This document shows, in pieces, positions 8,562 through 11,029 of a stretch of 11,029 nucleotides of DNA. The notes below the pieces were generated by a model. That model did not search any database. It had not been told where the DNA came from and was given only the letters and a program-made list of their open reading frames with translations. A program made the position numbers and the translations under genes. The first letter of the stretch is position 1. Each line of letters starts with the position of its first letter. Source of the DNA: Streptosporangiaceae bacterium (GTDB taxonomy: Bacteria > Actinomycetota > Actinomycetes > Streptosporangiales > Streptosporangiaceae); contig JASHOI010000676.1 in the NCBI GenBank assembly GCA_030041195.1, forward strand, positions 1 to 11,029, read 5' to 3'.

Positions 8562-8615
8562 AGCGTGAAGGGACCCTCGCTGTTCCTGTTTGAACGGCGT
8601 GGGTCCCACCACGCT
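8562..8615. repeat. 54-nt imperfect palindrome, strong stem-loop
   Basis: Outer arms AGCGTG (8562-8567) and CACGCT (8610-8615) are perfectly complementary. After a 2x2 internal loop (AA/AC), GGGACCCTCGCTGTTC (8570-8585) faces GAACGGCGTGGGTCCC (8592-8607) with one T-T mismatch and one G-T wobble. The loop is CTGTTT. In total 22 of 24 positions on each side, apart from the internal loop, pair. It could terminate the citrate synthase-serC-DUF664 transcript, but no T-run follows. Its size and intergenic place also fit a dispersed palindromic element. Confidence 0.8.
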
Positions 8616-8680
8616 GTTGCGTCGCGGGGCTGGCCCGCGGCGCGGCTGACGGGATCGGCAACCGCGGGCAGACTGGAGGC

Positions 8681-9616
8681 GTGTGGCGGCGCGGCTTGCC
8701 GAACGGCGGACAGTCTGGAACGCGGCCGGCAACCTGGCCGCCGGCCGGGTGGCCGCTGGCCGCCAGGCTGGCCGCCGTGGCCTGCTGCCTGGTCGCCGCC
8801 GGCGGCGGCGCGATAACCGCAGCCACCCACCTGGTCGCCAGGGACTATCTGACGCGGCAGGCGGATCAGCAGCTTCGCTCCTACGCCGACCAGCTCACCA
8901 GCCGGCCGCTCACGCTCTTTCCCGGTTTCCGGGTTGCGCCCGGCGCTTCCGGCTTCGGCGACGCAGACCGGGCGCTCAGCATCGCGGTGCGCGGCGCCAA
9001 CGGCCAGCTGCTGATGACCGCGGGCCCGGCCACCCCGCCGGCCGCCAGCGGGAACTGGCTGGAGATCTCCGAGCCGGTCAGCTACCAGGCCGAGCACATC
9101 GCGTTCGTCTACGGCGCCGACGATTCGTCGTTGTCGATCACCGGCGAGACCGGGCGCGGGCTGCCCGGCAGGCTGGTCATCGGGCTGGATCTGGCCAGCG
9201 CTGGCCGCACGGTCGCCAGCCTCACGGTCATCTGCCTGCAGGTGACCGGCCTGGCGGTGCTGCTGGCTGCGGGCGCGGCCGCCTGGGTCACCCGCATGCT
9301 GCTCCGGCGCGTCGTGCCGACGGCCGAGACCGGGGCGGCGGACGAGGCGGCAGCGCGTGACGTCGCCGAGCGCACGTCCGCGGCCGTCGCCGCTGCCTGC
9401 GGCAAGATGCGCAGGCCGCTCAGCGTTCTGGCCGGCCTGGCCGAGCATTACCGGGAACGCGGCGAGCTGACGGACGATGACGCCGATCGCACGTTGCGGC
9501 GGGTGGCGCACCAGGCCGGGCGCCTGGCGGAGCTGGTCGAAGAGCTGAGGGCCGCCGCCCGCGGTGGCCCAGCGGCGAAAAGCGGTGGACCGCAGGGGAA
9601 GGACGCGGCAGGCTGA
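8681..9616 (+). CDS. Sensor-kinase-like membrane protein lacking catalytic parts
   Basis: 311 residues. A first transmembrane helix at about 26-49, an outside domain of about 130 residues (50-178, beginning RDYLTRQADQQLRSYADQL), and a second helix at 179-204 give the layout of a sensor histidine kinase. The cytoplasmic part is only about 105 residues. At 240-247 it reads CGKMRRPL, aligned with the HisKA motif SHELRTPL: the phosphoacceptor His is Gly and the Glu is Lys. A second HisKA helix follows (TLRRVAHQAGRLAELVEEL, 271-289). The HAMP domain is absent or vestigial after TM2, and no HATPase domain follows. GTG at 8681 is the only start before TM1; GGAG lies just 2 nt upstream, so initiation may be inefficient. 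No response regulator gene is adjacent. It is probably a degenerate or repurposed receptor. The coding frame itself is intact. Confidence 0.8.
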   Translation: MWRRGLPNGGQSGTRPATWPPAGWPLAARLAAVACCLVAAGGGAITAATHLVARDYLTRQADQQLRSYADQLTSRPLTLFPGFRVAPGASGFGDADRALSIAVRGANGQLLMTAGPATPPAASGNWLEISEPVSYQAEHIAFVYGADDSSLSITGETGRGLPGRLVIGLDLASAGRTVASLTVICLQVTGLAVLLAAGAAAWVTRMLLRRVVPTAETGAADEAAARDVAERTSAAVAAACGKMRRPLSVLAGLAEHYRERGELTDDDADRTLRRVAHQAGRLAELVEELRAAARGGPAAKSGGPQGKDAAG

Positions 9617-9620
9617 CCCG

Positions 9621-10430
9621 GTGATCCCCGACGAGGAACGGGAACGGCTGCGGCAGACCTTCGACCAGACCGCGGATTCGTATCAGCGATCGCGACCCGA
9701 GTACCCGGCCGAGCTCTTTGACGACCTGGTGACGGCCGCCGCGCTGGCGCCGGGCGACCGGCTGCTCGAGGTGGGCTGCGCAACCGGCAAGGCCACGATC
9801 CCGCTGGCCCGGCGCGGCTTCCCGGTCGCCTGCATCGAGCTCGGCGCCAGCCTCGCCGCGGCCGCCCGGCGCAACCTCGACGGGCTCAGCGCCGAGGTTA
9901 TCGAGGGACGGTTCGAGGATTGGCAGCCCCGGCCGGGCGAGCGGTTCGACCTGGTCTTCGCCGCCACGGCCTGGCACTGGATCGACCCCGCCGTGCGCTA
10001 CCAGAAGGCCTGGGCGGCGCTGCGGCCCGGCGGGCATCTCGCGTTCTGGAGCGCCTCGCACGTATTCCCGGACGGCGGCGATCAGTTCTTCCGCGAGATC
10101 CAGGACGTCTACGACGAGATCAACGAAGGGCTGCCGCCCGGGGTCGGCTGGCTCCGCCCGGGCGAGCTGTCCGAGCATGCCGACGAGATCGAGGCGAGCG
10201 GGCTGTTCGGGGTCACGCTCGTCCGGCATTTCGACTGGGAGCAGGTCTACGACGCCGACGGCTACATCGCGCTGCTGGACACGTTTTCCGGGCACATCGC
10301 GATGGCGGACTGGCAGCGCGAGCGACTCTATGGCGAGATCCGGCGGCGCCTGGCCCGGCGCCCGGACGGCACCCTGCGGCGGCACTGGGGCGCCGCGCTG
10401 CACGTCGCCCGCCGCCTGGACGCGGGTTAG
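9621..10430 (+). CDS. Class I SAM-dependent methyltransferase
   Basis: 269 residues from GTG 9621. The SAM-binding motif I is LLEVGCATGKATIPLA (48-63), with acidic Glu73 at the end of the second strand (VACIELG), DLVFAATAWHWID (110-122) as the motif IV region, and LRPGGHLAFW (134-143) as the usual post-motif. The N-terminus RQTFDQTADSYQRSRPEYP is common in small-molecule methyltransferases of actinobacteria that have a UbiE-like core. The substrate cannot be told. GTG 9621 lies 4 nt after the stop of the previous gene, suggesting coupling; its RBS is weak. An in-frame GTG at 9564 would add 19 poorly conserved-looking residues overlapping the kinase-like gene. The stop codon overlaps that of the convergent membrane protein. 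Confidence 0.88.
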   Translation: MIPDEERERLRQTFDQTADSYQRSRPEYPAELFDDLVTAAALAPGDRLLEVGCATGKATIPLARRGFPVACIELGASLAAAARRNLDGLSAEVIEGRFEDWQPRPGERFDLVFAATAWHWIDPAVRYQKAWAALRPGGHLAFWSASHVFPDGGDQFFREIQDVYDEINEGLPPGVGWLRPGELSEHADEIEASGLFGVTLVRHFDWEQVYDADGYIALLDTFSGHIAMADWQRERLYGEIRRRLARRPDGTLRRHWGAALHVARRLDAG

Positions 10431-10711
10431 CGAGTCGCGGAGCGGCCGGCCGTCGCGTCCATGATGCCGCCGGTCAACTGCAGCGCAGCCATGCCGAGGA
10501 ACCACGCTGCCCACTGGTAGCACTTGCGCCGCTCTCCGGCGGTCTCCGCCTTGCGGCCGAGCGACAGCAGCACGAGGCCGACGCCGAGCTGAAACCCGCC
10601 GGCGGTGAGGCGCACGTTCGCGAAGACACCGCGGTGCCGGTACTCGAAGGGCGAGATCAGCCGCGCTATCCCGGAGCGCGCGGGAGGGGTGCCGTCATCT
10701 GATGCGCGCAT
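10427..10711 (-). CDS. Small two-helix membrane protein, 94 aa
   Basis: From the ATG at 10711-10709 it has 94 residues: a cytosolic N-terminus with the segment LISPFEYRHRGVFANVRL (18-35), a first helix at about 36-52 (TAGGFQLGVGLVLLSLG), a basic loop GRKAETAGERRK, and a second helix at about 66-86 (YQWAAWFLGMAALQLTGGI). An ATG two codons upstream (10717) is closer to AGGAGG by too little, 1 nt, while the ATG at 10711 has a 7-nt spacer, so 10711 is chosen. The family, with an SPFEYRH-type motif before the first helix, looks familiar from other actinobacteria but I know no function. It ends with TAA overlapping the methyltransferase stop on the opposite strand by 2-3 nt. An AT-rich promoter lies 30-60 bp upstream. 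Confidence 0.8.
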   Translation of the reverse strand: MRASDDGTPPARSGIARLISPFEYRHRGVFANVRLTAGGFQLGVGLVLLSLGRKAETAGERRKCYQWAAWFLGMAALQLTGGIMDATAGRSATR

Positions 10712-10746
10712 CTGCATGCCTCCTGCCGCCGTTCACAACCGTAAAA

Positions 10747-10776
10747 GTGATATCATATTAATGAGCGGGCAGTCAA
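10747..10776 (-). promoter_or_regulatory. AT-rich promoter island with palindrome
   Basis: On the minus strand TTGACT (10776-10771) is a near-consensus -35. An 18-bp spacer leads to TATCAC (10752-10747); TATGAT (10757-10752) is a better -10 but only 13 bp away. The region contains the palindrome TGATATCA (10748-10755) and is by far the most AT-rich 25 bp in the window. Start of transcription would be about 30 nt before the ATG of the small membrane gene at 10711. Confidence 0.55.
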
Positions 10777-10798
10777 GGCGGCGCATCACCCGCGGCCG

Positions 10799-10872
10799 CG
10801 CCGGGGGTCAGGGCCGGGCCGAGAGGTCGGGGCAGCGCCGGGGTCAGGGCCGGGCCGGAGAGTCAGGGCCGG
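10799..10872 (+). repeat. GC-rich direct repeats around thpR-like stop codon
   Basis: A unit of about 26 bp, starting CGCCGGGG and containing GTCAGGGCCGGGCCG, occurs at 10799-10825 and again at 10836-10860 with one indel and one substitution. A third partial copy of GTCAGGGCCGG is at 10862-10872. The second and third copies lie in the 3' end of the ThpR-like gene, whose TGA is the complement of TCA at 10844-10846 within copy 2. Confidence 0.75.
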
Positions 10873-11029
10873 CGGGAGACCGCAGCGGCCAGCAGTCCAC
10901 GGTCTCGTAGTTCGGAGGGGCTCCGGGACCGCCCTGGTTGCTGCGGATCAGGTGGACCTCGGCCGCCGTCCACGGCGCGCCCGCATAAGCCGACAGCTCT
11001 CCGACCAGCGCCCTGACGTCGGCGGGCTC
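10844..11029 (-). CDS. Probable RNA 2',3'-cyclic phosphodiesterase / 2'-5' RNA ligase family, C-terminal end
   Basis: The minus strand reads 61 codons from the window edge to TGA at 10846-10844. The segment PADVRALVGELSAYAGAPWT, then AAEVHLIRSNQGGPGAPPNY, ETVDCWPL resembles the last strands of ThpR/LigT-like proteins, where a 'pW.a.e..LvrS..g..gp.Y' pattern and a terminal 'WPL' are usual. These 2H phosphoesterases open cyclic phosphates on RNA ends. The two HxTx catalytic motifs lie outside the window, so the call rests on the C-terminal pattern only. A tail of 12 Pro/Arg/Ala-rich residues after WPL is encoded by the GC repeats and looks like a repeat-derived extension. The small membrane gene follows 132 bp downstream, with its own promoter. 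Confidence 0.6.
   Translation of the reverse strand, partial: EPADVRALVGELSAYAGAPWTAAEVHLIRSNQGGPGAPPNYETVDCWPLRSPAGPDSPARP

Larger units (their letters stand above)
8480..8680. other. Non-coding stretch with direct repeat and long palindrome
   Basis: No gene is supported in these 201 bp. It contains a two-copy direct repeat at 8504-8558 and a 54-nt imperfect palindrome at 8562-8615, then GC-rich sequence up to the GTG at 8681. Both open frames here are composed of Arg/Ser/Gly-rich shadow peptides. The local GC content dips around 8520-8600. Confidence 0.6.

Noticed and set aside
10762..10910. Possible small Arg/Gly/Gln-rich protein starting ATGAGCGGGCAG on the plus strand
   Set aside because: It is made of the GC direct repeats, has no RBS and is antisense to the ThpR-like gene.

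Overview
The window is very GC-rich with strong codon-position bias, uses GTG and TTG starts, and encodes proteins of clearly actinobacterial type: an IdeR/DtxR iron regulator, the mycobacterial-type SerC, a short citrate synthase of the CitA kind, and a PAS-GAF-SpoIIE-HATPase phosphatase. A filamentous, non-pathogenic actinomycete (for example Streptosporangiales or relatives) fits best, but the genus cannot be fixed from this sequence. No tRNA, rRNA, CRISPR array, transposase or integrase is visible.

Layout, left to right. (1) 1-1234: the 5' part of a thiolase gene (minus strand, running off the left edge) is divergent from a cysteine-free MerR-family regulator. They are separated by about 400 bp holding a 16-bp palindrome and two tandem repeats. 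(2) 1358-1525: a 55-residue membrane protein with two helices. (3) 1558-5484, minus strand: pdxH (PNP/PMP oxidase), then a 252-bp gap rich in inverted repeats, then an ideR-like gene with a TTG start, then 63 bp later the large phosphatase/anti-sigma-kinase fusion. (4) 5671-8479, plus strand: citrate synthase, serC (4 bp later, TTG start) and a DinB/DUF664 protein, probably one transcript. pdxH and the citrate synthase gene are divergent. (5) 8480-8680: non-coding, with a direct repeat and a 54-nt imperfect palindrome. (6) 8681-10430: a membrane protein resembling a sensor histidine kinase that has lost its HAMP domain, phosphoacceptor histidine and ATPase domain, followed 4 bp later by a SAM methyltransferase. 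(7) 10427-11029, minus strand: a 94-residue two-helix membrane protein with an AT-rich promoter island, and the C-terminal end of a probable 2'-5' RNA ligase/ThpR-like protein with repeats around its stop codon.

Functionally, pdxH and serC are linked through pyridoxal phosphate: PdxH makes the cofactor that SerC uses. Citrate synthase and SerC share a transcript that draws on central carbon. The ideR-phosphatase pair suggests that iron sensing and partner-switching control of a sigma factor may be co-expressed. The MerR gene may control the divergent thiolase. Nothing here is a recognisable defence system or mobile island. The items most worth a second look are the catalytically dead kinase-like protein, the ideR-phosphatase pairing with its 30-residue insertion, the long palindrome at 8562-8615, and the Glu at the catalytic-Asp position of citrate synthase.
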